Shown here: one piece after another, positions 52,870-60,743 of the stretch
How the letters are laid out: every line of letters begins with the position of its first letter
Position numbering within the stretch: position 1 is the first letter of the stretch
The notes under the pieces: model-generated
Databases searched by the model: none
Told to the model about the DNA's origin: nothing
The model's input: the letters and a program-made list of their open reading frames with translations, nothing else
Program-made: the position numbers and the translations under genes
Assembly: GCA_942492055.1 (NCBI GenBank)
Contig: CALODP010000026.1
Location: forward strand, 50,449-114,448
Source of the DNA: CALODP01 sp942492055
GTDB lineage: Bacteria > Bacteroidota > Ignavibacteria > Ignavibacteriales > Melioribacteraceae
Direction of reading: 5' to 3'
Length of the DNA: 64,000 bases

Positions 52870-53245
52870 CCTGCGACAAATCATGATGTTCGTAATTCAC
52901 GTGACCATTTTCTCCCGAAACTCATCATTTTTATAAAAATATGTCAAAAAGGTGTTCGACAGCAATCCAAATGATCTTCGTAATGACGAAAATATAGAAT
53001 AAGAGGCGAAAACGTCGAAAATGTGACAAATTTGCGAAAAATATGACCTATGGTGCTTGGGAAAGAACCGATTAGGCTTCGAATAGGATTATTATGAACA
53101 AAATGTGACAAAAATGGAAAAAAAATGATATTTGATCGATCAAAAGTCATTTTTTTTCTCATGTGTCATGTTTTTTCCGTTTTTATGACATTTTTCGACA
53201 AATCGTCACTTTTTCTGCCACGTCTGTTCTATTCAAGTGTCAGTT
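52870..53245. repeat. Degenerate ~20-bp spaced TGAC array (array D)
   Basis: TGAC/TGAT words in plus sense occur at 52984, 53024, 53044, 53106 and 53126 (steps near 20 or multiples). After 53135 the opposite word GTCA occurs at 53146, 53165, 53205 and 53239. The phasing is looser than in arrays A-C, so this is a weaker case. The switch from TGAC to GTCA again divides the array. Confidence 0.5.
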
Positions 53246-53718
53246 GCTCGAATAATATTTATTTTCCCCTTATTCCTGATTTATTTGCCCGATATTTGTC
53301 ATAATAATGAGCCGGTAATTCTTTTGTGCAACATTTTTCACGTAAGTATGAGATTATTGCTTGTCGATGTTGCATTAGAAGCGTTTTCGTTTCTTCTGTG
53401 CTCGTTAGCGTCCGATTATTTTGGTTTTTGCCTCTCTTGTTAGTTTTGTGTCTTTCCCATGTTCAATCCACTTATTTCGGAATAATGTGTGTTGCTTACC
53501 TGAAGCAGAAGAGAATATTTATAGCGAAAAGAGGAGTGGATTTTAATAAATTTTGAGATAAGTTTTGTTGGGCGTTCAGAACAGAATTATATAGTTGAAT
53601 TAGTTTAAGAAATAGATTAATTTAATTGGGAAATTAATGATTTTGATATGCCGATGATATGACGATGTTTTCTGCATAATTATATGTTAGCAATATTGTA
53701 AAATTGAAGGTGATATTA

Positions 53719-54924
53719 ATGAAAATATTGAAAAACCTATTGCTCATCTTCTTTATTACAAATATTGGTTTTGCTCAAAAGCAATATACCGGTCAAAGCA
53801 TCGAAGATATTCTTAAACTCCCTGAGAAAGATATCAGCATTAGTATTGCTACTCTTGTCCTTGCTAAAGAGTTTTATCCAAATATGAATGTTCCTTTCTT
53901 TCTGCAAGCTTTCGATTATTTGGCGGATAGATTCAATTACTACTTTGGCAAGTATACCGATCCGAATGATAGAATTGCTGCTATTAATACATATCTTTAT
54001 AAACCTGGCTATTGGAATGATAATATTTCATTTTCCTATGATGACGATGATCTGTACTTAACAAAACTTGATAATAAATTTATTAACGGATACATTTCTT
54101 CCAAGAATGGTTCTTGTATTACTATGCCGATGCTTTATATTATTCTAGGTGAAAAACTGAACATCCCGTTGAAACCTGTTCGTTCAGCAAAACACTTTTT
54201 TGTGAGGTATGAACGTGAAGAGTTTTCCATCAATTTCCGAAATAACATTGAAGCCACGAACGGTGGCGGATTCATTTCGAACAAACAGTATCAAGAAGAT
54301 GTACTAATTCCAGATAAAGCCATTAAAAACGGAGTTTATCTTAGAACTCTTACAAAAAAAGAATATATTGCTTCACTACTTCTTGTAAATGCAAACGAGT
54401 ATTTGCAAAATAAAAACATTGAGAAAGCGAAACATTACTATAAACTTTCAATGAAATATGATCCAACTTTCAGTTCAGCATTTATGAATTATGGGATGAC
54501 AGTTTTCGGGGAAGCACAACAACTTGAAGAAAAGATGTGGGATGAAAAGCAAGAAACAGTTAAGCAAATTTCATCAGTTTACTTCCCTAATCAACCCCAG
54601 CCAGATATTCCCAAACCGAAAACAGATATTGTTATTGAAAGCGAGTCACAGAAACTAATGAATGAGTTAGGCTATAAACCAAAAGTTCAGACCAATGGTA
54701 CTGATGCTCAAACAATAGCAAGTTTGCAACAACAATCAGTTATTGAAGCAAGATTAAAGTCTATCGAAGAAAAGTACAAATCAGAAATTCTTGCAAAGAT
54801 TGCCGTGTACAAAAAGTACACTGGCAGGGCAAAAGAACTTGGGATTATTCTTGAGTTTCCTTTACAATTCTTCCAAAAGCAAGCAGAAAGTATTAAACAA
54901 CATAGAGAAAACGAAGGTTATTAA
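53719..54924 (+). CDS. Exported transglutaminase-like/TPR protein
   Basis: 401 residues. Signal peptide (LLLIFFITNIGFAQ). The core resembles the SirB1 N-terminal transglutaminase-like domain: NGSCITMPMLYIILGEKLNIPLKPVRSAKHFFVRYE. Cys133 and His159 would be two members of the papain-like triad. TPR-like helices follow (ANEYLQNKNIEKAKHYYKLSMKYDPTFSSAFMNYG). The C-terminus is a coiled coil. ATG 53719 is chosen over a TTG five codons upstream because AAGGTG precedes it. Its stop overlaps the start of the next gene by one base, so the two are coupled. Confidence 0.8.
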   Translation: MKILKNLLLIFFITNIGFAQKQYTGQSIEDILKLPEKDISISIATLVLAKEFYPNMNVPFFLQAFDYLADRFNYYFGKYTDPNDRIAAINTYLYKPGYWNDNISFSYDDDDLYLTKLDNKFINGYISSKNGSCITMPMLYIILGEKLNIPLKPVRSAKHFFVRYEREEFSINFRNNIEATNGGGFISNKQYQEDVLIPDKAIKNGVYLRTLTKKEYIASLLLVNANEYLQNKNIEKAKHYYKLSMKYDPTFSSAFMNYGMTVFGEAQQLEEKMWDEKQETVKQISSVYFPNQPQPDIPKPKTDIVIESESQKLMNELGYKPKVQTNGTDAQTIASLQQQSVIEARLKSIEEKYKSEILAKIAVYKKYTGRAKELGIILEFPLQFFQKQAESIKQHRENEGY

Positions 54925-55634
54925 TGAAAGAATTCAGATTATTTGCAGTTGCTTTACTTTTATTATTATTAGCACAATCGATATTTGCCGGTAGGTATTA
55001 TGACTCTAAAACCGGGAGATGGTTATCTGTTGATCCAAAAGCAGATAAATATCCGGGTATAAGTCCATACACTTATTGCTTGAATAATCCTTTATTATTT
55101 ATAGATCCTGACGGTCAAGATGTAGCTTTTTCTGTTGACAAGAATGGTGCTGGAGGTAACGGGCATACAACACTTTATTTCCAAGACAAATCTGGTCAAT
55201 GGTATTCATTTGATCAAGGTGCAGCTGGTCAACCATCTTCATGTGGAGATTATGGATATGTCTCTGGTCAAAGCACAGATGCGGGTGTCGTAATTTCAAA
55301 AGTCAGTGGGGTTCCAAAGGGGTCGTTGCTATTACATACAACTTCAGAGCAAGATGACCTGATATCGCAAAATGCTCTGGCTGTACGTGACGAACATAAT
55401 AATGGTGATTCTAAATATAATCTATACTCCAATAATTGTACTGATGCTGCTGTTGACGTTGTTAACGACTCCGGTGCTGGTGTAACGGTTGAAAATTCAC
55501 CCACTACAGTTAGACCTAACGAGTGGTTTAAGGAACTCAAGCAAGTAAAAGTTAAAGTAGTTGTTTCTTCTGGAGAAGGTGTTGATAATACAAAAGTAGT
55601 GATTGAGGTTCCAAAATATGAAGAAGTTAAATAG
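54924..55634 (+). CDS. Minimal Rhs-core protein with C-terminal papain-like domain
   Basis: 236 residues. The signal peptide (LFAVALLLLLLAQSIFAG) is followed directly by one Rhs-associated core: RYYDSKTGRWLSVDPKADKYPG and SPYTYCLNNPLLFIDPDG. The C-terminal part (80-235) contains GHTTLYFQDKSGQWYSFD and YNLYSNNCTDAAVDV. His81 and Cys172 fit a permuted NlpC/P60-type cysteine hydrolase. Normal Rhs proteins carry hundreds of YD repeats before the core; here there are none. It overlaps the transglutaminase-like gene by one base and the lipoprotein gene by 17 bp. It could be a secreted effector or a trimmed remnant of a larger Rhs locus. Confidence 0.75.
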   Translation: MKEFRLFAVALLLLLLAQSIFAGRYYDSKTGRWLSVDPKADKYPGISPYTYCLNNPLLFIDPDGQDVAFSVDKNGAGGNGHTTLYFQDKSGQWYSFDQGAAGQPSSCGDYGYVSGQSTDAGVVISKVSGVPKGSLLLHTTSEQDDLISQNALAVRDEHNNGDSKYNLYSNNCTDAAVDVVNDSGAGVTVENSPTTVRPNEWFKELKQVKVKVVVSSGEGVDNTKVVIEVPKYEEVK

Positions 55635-56049
55635 TATTATTCAATTTCTGATTTGTTCTATTCTTTTGTTAGGATGTAATGAAAAAATCCAAATTACAAA
55701 GAAACTAGTTCTTGACAATCCCAAATTAAAGATTGAAATTACTTTAAGTGCTATTGAATACAAAATAATTGATAATTCAGAACACACCTTTCTTAAAGGT
55801 CAGATTAGGTCATTAAATAAATCGAATGATGTGATAACATACAATATGAGCAATGTATACTTAGTATTAAACAATATTTATGGGGAAATTTATATTGATA
55901 GTATAGCCTCTCGTTTAATAACTGAAAAAGTATTGTCATGTAACTCAGAATTTGTTGAGGATGTTTATTGGGCTTTTAATTCAAAGTTAGTACTGAATGA
56001 TTTAGATAAATTACAAATCATCTATAAAATTAGGGCTAACACATATTAA
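55618..56049 (+). CDS. Small lipoprotein, possible partner of the mini-Rhs protein
   Basis: 143 residues. Lipobox ICSILLLGCNEK. The mature domain is beta-rich (KLKIEITLSAIEYKIIDNSEHTFLKGQIRS). ATG 55618 is inside the end of the previous gene (17-bp overlap), which shows tight coupling. Immunity proteins of secreted toxins are often encoded in this way, so an inhibitor role is conceivable, but there is no direct evidence. Confidence 0.65.
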   Translation: MKKLNSIIQFLICSILLLGCNEKIQITKKLVLDNPKLKIEITLSAIEYKIIDNSEHTFLKGQIRSLNKSNDVITYNMSNVYLVLNNIYGEIYIDSIASRLITEKVLSCNSEFVEDVYWAFNSKLVLNDLDKLQIIYKIRANTY

Positions 56050-56401
56050 TGGTTCTTAAAAAGGTAAAAATAAATATCTCTCCACGTAAAAAATGGAAGA
56101 TTTGGGAGTCCGGAAGAGTTGCTATTAGATTGATAATCCACTTCCGGATGTCCTTTGTTGTAACCACATCAAAACTACCCAAAAGATCAAGACAGTAAAG
56201 AATCCCCTGAATTTCTTAGGGTTATAGCTTTGCATTTAATTGCAGAGTCGGCCATAATTAACATAATTTCTGTGATTTATGATTTTAATATGCTAGATGG
56301 TAGAGGATCATCTGGTATAATAGTATATTGTATGTCAAAATGTAATTGTTTGATATTTGTATATAAAAGATATATACGAAAGCACTAAGGAGTAAATAAT
56401 T
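56050..56401. other. Gene-free stretch with repeat copy 2
   Basis: 352 bp. 56052-56155 is the partner of the repeat at 52551-52660. 56185-56215 is a fragment like the element at 51725-51760. The rest is AT-rich; the promoter of the nitrilase gene presumably lies near 56330-56390. Confidence 0.5.
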
Positions 56402-57343
56402 GTGAATTTGGCTGTAGCTCAGTTTCAACCAAAAGATGGTGATAAAAAATATAATCTATCAAGGATAAAATATCTTACGGAAAAGGCAAAAAGAGAAAAT
56501 GCAGATGTAATTAGTTTTCATGAAATGTCGATTACCGCATATACCCATACAAAAGATTTGAGTTTAGATGGATTGATAGATCTGGCGGAAGAAGTACCAA
56601 GTGGTGAAAGCACTCAAGAGTTAAATAAAATTTCGAATGAATATGATATTCCGGTATTAGCGGGGCTTGTGGAAAAGGATAATGGGAAATTATACAATAC
56701 ATATATCTGTGTTTATAAGGGGGAATTGGTTGCAAAGTATAGAAAAATCCATCCATTTATAAATGAAAATTTGTCTGCCGGAAGTGAATATTGTCTGTTT
56801 GATCTGCTGGGATGGAAATGTGGTATTTTAATCTGCTATGACAATAATGTTATTGAGAATGTCAGAGCTACATCCTTATTAGGAGCGGAATTGATTTTTG
56901 CGCCTCACGTTACTTGTTGTACCCCCTCCGCCATGCCCGGAAGAGGATATGTAGATGATAAATTATGGCAAAACCGCCTAGATGATCCCGATTCATTAAG
57001 AAAAGAATTTGACGGACCAAAGGGGAGAGGGTGGTTAATGCGTTGGTTGCCGGCCAGAGCTTATGATAATGGAGTCTATTACGCGTTTACAAATCCAATA
57101 GGTTATGACGGGGAACATTTGAAAAACGGAAACTCGATGATCATTGATCCTTATGGTGAAGTCTTATCGGAAATAAAATCTTTCGATGACGAAATAACAG
57201 GTGCTGAAATTACAAAAGATAAGATTAAACTTTCCGGTGGTTGGAGATATAGAAATGCAAGACGCCCCGATTTGTACGGAGAGATAATCGGAAAGAACCA
57301 TAAATCAGAAACCACACCTGTGTGGATGGATAAAAAATCTTGA
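56402..57343 (+). CDS. Carbon-nitrogen hydrolase (nitrilase superfamily)
   Basis: 313 residues. The Glu-Lys-Cys triad is intact: Glu41 (ISFHEMSIT), Lys115 (KYRKIHPF) and Cys145 (GILICYDNN). The rest follows the CN_hydrolase pattern (YNTYICVYKGELVAKYRKIHPF, LLGAELIFAPHVT). The N-terminus, NLAVAQFQPKDGDKKYNLSRIKYLTEKAKRENADVISFHE, places it near amidase/N-carbamoyl-amide branches. The substrate is unclear. The start is GTG with AAGGAG upstream. Confidence 0.9.
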   Translation: MNLAVAQFQPKDGDKKYNLSRIKYLTEKAKRENADVISFHEMSITAYTHTKDLSLDGLIDLAEEVPSGESTQELNKISNEYDIPVLAGLVEKDNGKLYNTYICVYKGELVAKYRKIHPFINENLSAGSEYCLFDLLGWKCGILICYDNNVIENVRATSLLGAELIFAPHVTCCTPSAMPGRGYVDDKLWQNRLDDPDSLRKEFDGPKGRGWLMRWLPARAYDNGVYYAFTNPIGYDGEHLKNGNSMIIDPYGEVLSEIKSFDDEITGAEITKDKIKLSGGWRYRNARRPDLYGEIIGKNHKSETTPVWMDKKS

Positions 57344-57679
57344 GTAGATGTTAACGATATTATAACTATGAGTTGACTTTATCTACTCGTTCGGTTCAGT
57401 CTTCGTTAAAGAGAGTTCTACATAGCAATATGCAAATGATATACTTTTGTCTTGAAGTGTCAGCGCCCGTATTTAGAGCATGAAGAATTTTAGTTTTTCA
57501 TGTTGATGTTCTAATGCATTTTTTTCTCTTGAGTAGGGTAATTGTAACATTTGAGGTAATAACAATTGTGTGGAAGAAAATGGAATGGAGTTGGATCTGG
57601 ATAAAAGAGAACATGGAGTATTCCATAACTGCTCTCTAGAAATAAAATGTAATGTAAAACAATAACTAAAAAGGAAAAA
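57344..57679. other. Gene-free stretch
   Basis: 336 bp. It contains TACTTTTGTCTTGAAGTGTCAG (57431-57452), a fragment of the dispersed element seen at 51678. No hairpin or other feature is clear. Confidence 0.4.
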
Positions 57680-57892
57680 ATGATTAAGAAAAAACTACTG
57701 ACAATAATAAGTTTGTTAATTTTATCCTTCTCGATAATGCAATGTGACTATAGTACGGAATCAACGCAAGAATCCGGGAAAAACGAAGGGGAGAAAATAG
57801 GAGCGGTTTGTAAAGATGGCACCAGATCAAAAGCCACCGGAAGAGGGGCGTGTTCACATCATGGAGGAGTTGATCATTGGATCTACAGATAA
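57680..57892 (+). CDS. Small lipoprotein with DUF3761-like domain
   Basis: 70 residues. Signal peptide with lipobox (LILSFSIMQC). The C-terminal 30 residues, GAVCKDGTRSKATGRGACSHHGGVDHWIYR, match the short DUF3761 motif: two Cys, and His-His next to GGV, which could bind a metal. The function is unknown. Confidence 0.75.
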   Translation: MIKKKLLTIISLLILSFSIMQCDYSTESTQESGKNEGEKIGAVCKDGTRSKATGRGACSHHGGVDHWIYR

Positions 57893-57967
57893 TAATTAGG
57901 GAGGTAAGTTTTCGAAATCTGTAATTTCTAGCAAATGTACAAGAAGAAAAAAGTTATCACAAAGCCT

Positions 57968-58345
57968 ATGACGCGTATTAAATACCTCCTCCTCTTCATG
58001 CTAACAATAGTCTTAGGATTATTATCCAGATGGAAGGGGATTGAGTTACCTTCATTTGTTTCGGCATATGTCGGGGATTGTTTGTGGGGAATGATGGTTT
58101 ATTGGGGCTTTTCCATACTCTTTGTTAACGAGAAGCCTCTCAAATTGTTCATCTTCTCCATTTGCTTTTCATATCTTATTGAGTTTTCCCAGTTGTACCA
58201 AGCGGAATGGATTAACGTCATCCGAAGTACAAGACTGGGAGGTTTAATATTAGGTTACGGTTTCCTGTTCTCTGATTTGATCTGCTATTCATGCGGAATT
58301 ATTACCGGCTATCTTATAGATCGTTCTCTCTTTTGTAAGAAATAA
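57968..58345 (+). CDS. DUF2809 membrane protein
   Basis: 125 residues with four helices: YLLLFMLTIVLGLLSRW, CLWGMMVYWGFSILFV, LFIFSICFSYLIEFSQL and DLICYSCGIITGYLI. The pattern 'GLLSRWK....P.FV..Y.GD.LW..MVY' identifies DUF2809. ATG 57968 is favoured; ATG 57935, eleven codons upstream, is also open with GGGAGG about 30 nt before it. The function is unknown. Confidence 0.75.
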   Translation: MTRIKYLLLFMLTIVLGLLSRWKGIELPSFVSAYVGDCLWGMMVYWGFSILFVNEKPLKLFIFSICFSYLIEFSQLYQAEWINVIRSTRLGGLILGYGFLFSDLICYSCGIITGYLIDRSLFCKK

Positions 58346-58446
58346 GCTGTTCCATATTTTCCCAAGAAAATCATATCCCAAAGCATATCTCTATTTTTTG
58401 TAAATTTGTGCTTCGAAAAAATAGTTATTCATGAAAAAGAAATATT

Positions 58447-59232
58447 ATGAGCGAATCAAGAGTTGAGCATGTAGATTTTTATAGTGAGATTCTATGTAAG
58501 AATATGCCTATGACTCTCTATTTACCGGAAGGATACGGTGAGGATAATCGGATGCCGGTATTATATTTTTTGCACGGAAGAAACGGTGACGAGAATATCA
58601 TTTTCGATATCGATCTGCATGGTAGTGCCGATAGAATGATAAGGGCGGGGGAGATGAAGAGTATGATAATAGTCTGCCCGAGAATAGAGAATAGTCGCGG
58701 AGTGAATTCGGCACCGGCCACCGGAGAAGTGAAAGATCCTCACGGAAGAATTATTAATGTCGGTATGTACGCGGATTACTTCATTAAAGAGGTTGTTCCC
58801 TTTATTGATCAAACATTTCACACTATGAAGAGTCGAGAGGGGCGATTTATTGGCGGAGCTTCTGCCGGAGGATATGCCGCGCTTCATTACGCTTTGAGGA
58901 ATCAAGATCTCTTCTCGAAAGTCGGGGGACATATGCCCGCAATCGAATTAAGACTTGAAGAGGAGGACAAAGCGTATTTCCCGAATTCGGAAACATGGCG
59001 CAAATATGATCCGATAAGTATAGCAAAAGAGAATAATGTATTACCTGATATGAAAGTTTATCTCGATGCCGGAGATATGGATGAAGGAGGCTTTTACGAA
59101 GGTTGCTCCCTGTTACATGGGATTTTGTCGGGTAAAGGGATTGCTTCGGAAAATCATATCTTCCCCGGGCACCATAATGTTGAATACATAAAATCGAACA
59201 TAGAAAAGTATCTGCGATTTTATGGCGGGTAG
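58447..59232 (+). CDS. Esterase (alpha/beta hydrolase, EstD/S-formylglutathione-like)
   Basis: 261 residues. The oxyanion region MPVLYFLHGRNGDE and nucleophile elbow GGASAGGYAA (Ser139) are clear. The acid lies in VYLDAGDMDEGG and the His in FPGHHNVEYIKS. The overall pattern is that of the putative esterase family (PF00756). No signal peptide is present, so it is cytoplasmic. The substrate is unknown. Its stop codon ends 2 bp before the truncated higB. Confidence 0.88.
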   Translation: MSESRVEHVDFYSEILCKNMPMTLYLPEGYGEDNRMPVLYFLHGRNGDENIIFDIDLHGSADRMIRAGEMKSMIIVCPRIENSRGVNSAPATGEVKDPHGRIINVGMYADYFIKEVVPFIDQTFHTMKSREGRFIGGASAGGYAALHYALRNQDLFSKVGGHMPAIELRLEEEDKAYFPNSETWRKYDPISIAKENNVLPDMKVYLDAGDMDEGGFYEGCSLLHGILSGKGIASENHIFPGHHNVEYIKSNIEKYLRFYGG

Positions 59233-59234
59233 TG

Positions 59235-59369
59235 ATGAGGATTTCTGGTATTAATATAGGTGGGAACAAGTACCGGTTAATTGCATATATTGTTTATTCC
59301 GCTAAACGTATTTATGTGCGAGAAGTTTTAACTCATAAGGAATATGAGAAAGGTAAATGGAAAAAATAA
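59235..59369 (+). pseudogene. higB: higB toxin, C-terminal fragment only
   Basis: A 44-codon frame, ending two bases before the antitoxin ATG, reads like the C-terminal half of a HigB (RelE-like) mRNA interferase: NIGGNKYRLIAYIVYS, then IYVREVLTHKEYEKGKWKK. HigB is normally about 100 residues. The missing part would have to lie where the esterase gene now ends, so the 5' half was deleted in a rearrangement. The remaining ATG codon is probably not functional as a start. Confidence 0.75.
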
Positions 59370-59370
59370 T

Positions 59371-59790
59371 ATGTTGAAAACGAAAAACGAAATAAAAAGG
59401 GCTGTAAAAGTATGGCCGACTGTTTCAAAATTAGTTTCAACCATCAATTCGGAAGAGCATTATCTAAGATCGGTTGAAATGCTTGATCAATTGATCGATC
59501 AGGTCAGTGTAGAGAATGATCCGGTAAAAGAATCACTAATCGATACCTTGGGAACCTTGATTAAGGATTATGAGGAGAGGAATACTGAAGAGCTGCAGGG
59601 AGACGCAATAGGGGCATTGAAGTATCTTTTAAGTGAACACGGTTTGCGACAAAGTGATTTGTCGGATATCGGATCGCAAGGAGTTGTCTCGGAAATTCTA
59701 AATGGGAAAAGAGCTCTTAACCTAAGACAAATAATCGCCTTGAGTAAAAGATTTTCCGTTTCACCCGCTCTCTTTATTGATTCTGATTAA
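59371..59790 (+). CDS. higA: HigA-like antitoxin (XRE family)
   Basis: 139 residues from ATG 59371, one base after the toxin-fragment stop, the usual toxin-antitoxin coupling. An alternative ATG at 59344 lies inside the higB frame. The N-terminal part is helical (residues 1-75). The C-terminal HTH is YLLSEHGLRQSDLSDIGSQGVVSEILNGKRALNLRQIIALSKRFSV, the Xre pattern of HigA antitoxins (PF01381-like). With the toxin truncated it is an orphan antitoxin that may still autorepress its promoter. Confidence 0.85.
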   Translation: MLKTKNEIKRAVKVWPTVSKLVSTINSEEHYLRSVEMLDQLIDQVSVENDPVKESLIDTLGTLIKDYEERNTEELQGDAIGALKYLLSEHGLRQSDLSDIGSQGVVSEILNGKRALNLRQIIALSKRFSVSPALFIDSD

Positions 59791-59978
59791 GGAGTGAATA
59801 TATGGATGCCTAAAAATATTTCAAAAAGTAATGTAGCTGGTATTCCGAGAGCCAGGGTAATATGTCCAATCTCTAAGCAATCCCATAAACTTATCCCCAA
59901 AACATCTTTTGTTTCGAAGCAAACATAATCCGCTATTTCTTAAAGATAATTTTTCAAGAATCAATAGTAAAAGAAGGG

Positions 59979-60661
59979 GAAGCATAAATAATTGGTCTCT
60001 CGGCAACTATTATGGATCGGGAAGCATGACTAAAAGAGTCTGAAGCATTTATAAAAGAACGAGAAGCATGAATAAACCATTGCGAAGCAACTCTGATAGA
60101 ACCGGAAGCAATAACAAAAGATAAAGAAGCATCGATATAAGAGGGAGAAGCAATTATAACAGAGAAGGAAGCAACTATATCCGGTCGTTCAATTATCTTT
60201 GCTTCGCGACCGAATATGATTGCTTCCCGTTCGATTGCCTTTGCTTCTCGATCGAATATGATTGCTTCCCGTTCGATTGCCTTTGCTTCTCGATCGAACA
60301 TGATTGCTTCCCGTTCGATTGTCTTTGCTTCGTGTTCGAAAATGATTGCTTCCCGTTCGATTGCCTTTGCTTCCCGACCGAACATGATTGCTTCTCGTTC
60401 GATTACCATTGCTTCGTGGCCGAACATGATCGCTTCCCGTTCGATTGCCTTTGCTTCTCGATCGAATATGATTGCTTCCCGTTCGATTGCCTTTGCTTCT
60501 CGATCGAATATGATTGCTTCCCGTTCGATTGCCTTTGCTTCCCGACCGAAAATGGTTGCTTCTCGACCGAACATGATTGCTTCTCGTTCGATTGCCTTTG
60601 CTTCGCGACCGAACATGGTTGCTTCCCGTTCGATTGCCTTTGCTTCATGGCCGAACATAGT
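59979..60661. repeat. Two-armed array of exact 21-bp units with a flip in the middle (array B)
   Basis: The left arm has GAAGCAW cores at 59979, (60000, decayed), 60021, 60042, 60063, 60084, 60105, 60126, 60147 and 60168: ten units, all steps exactly 21 bp. The right arm has TTGCTTC cores (reverse complement) at 60199 and every 21 bp to 60640, 22 units with almost no decay (60430 has TCGCTTC). Units in the right arm alternate between two types, CCGTTCGATTGCCT and a variable YCGACCGAATATGA-like filler, giving a 42-bp higher-order repeat. The long open frames here (159, 110, 234 and 81 codons on both strands) are a consequence of the multiple-of-three period. Confidence 0.9.
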
Positions 60662-60743
60662 TAAGGAGAGTTTTATGTTATATAACTATTGTTAATTCCA
60701 GCCGAAAACTGACCAATATTCCAGACAAAATTGACCAGTACAA

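Larger units (their letters stand above)
52541..53718. other. Gene-free stretch holding repeat copy 1 and array D
   Basis: About 1.18 kb. The left part is repeat copy 1, then a GGAGCGGAGTCGAAG word near 52690-52706. 52870-53245 is array D. 53246-53718 is AT-rich; the open frames at 53237-53556 are low-complexity and not credible. Confidence 0.5.

Noticed and set aside
53237..53556. Two Phe/Leu/Ser-rich open frames behind array D
   Set aside because: Low complexity, overlapping frames, no ribosome site, no homologous feature.
59979..60661. CRISPR array
   Set aside because: The unit is 21 bp with a 7-bp core, there are no unique spacers of constant length, orientation flips, and no cas gene is present.
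59954..60695. Long open frames on both strands inside array B (234, 159, 110 and 81 codons) as repetitive proteins
   Set aside because: The 21-bp unit is a multiple of three, so any unit without stops keeps frames open. Frames are open on both strands at once, none has a ribosome site or signal, and the core flips in the middle, which a protein repeat would not do.
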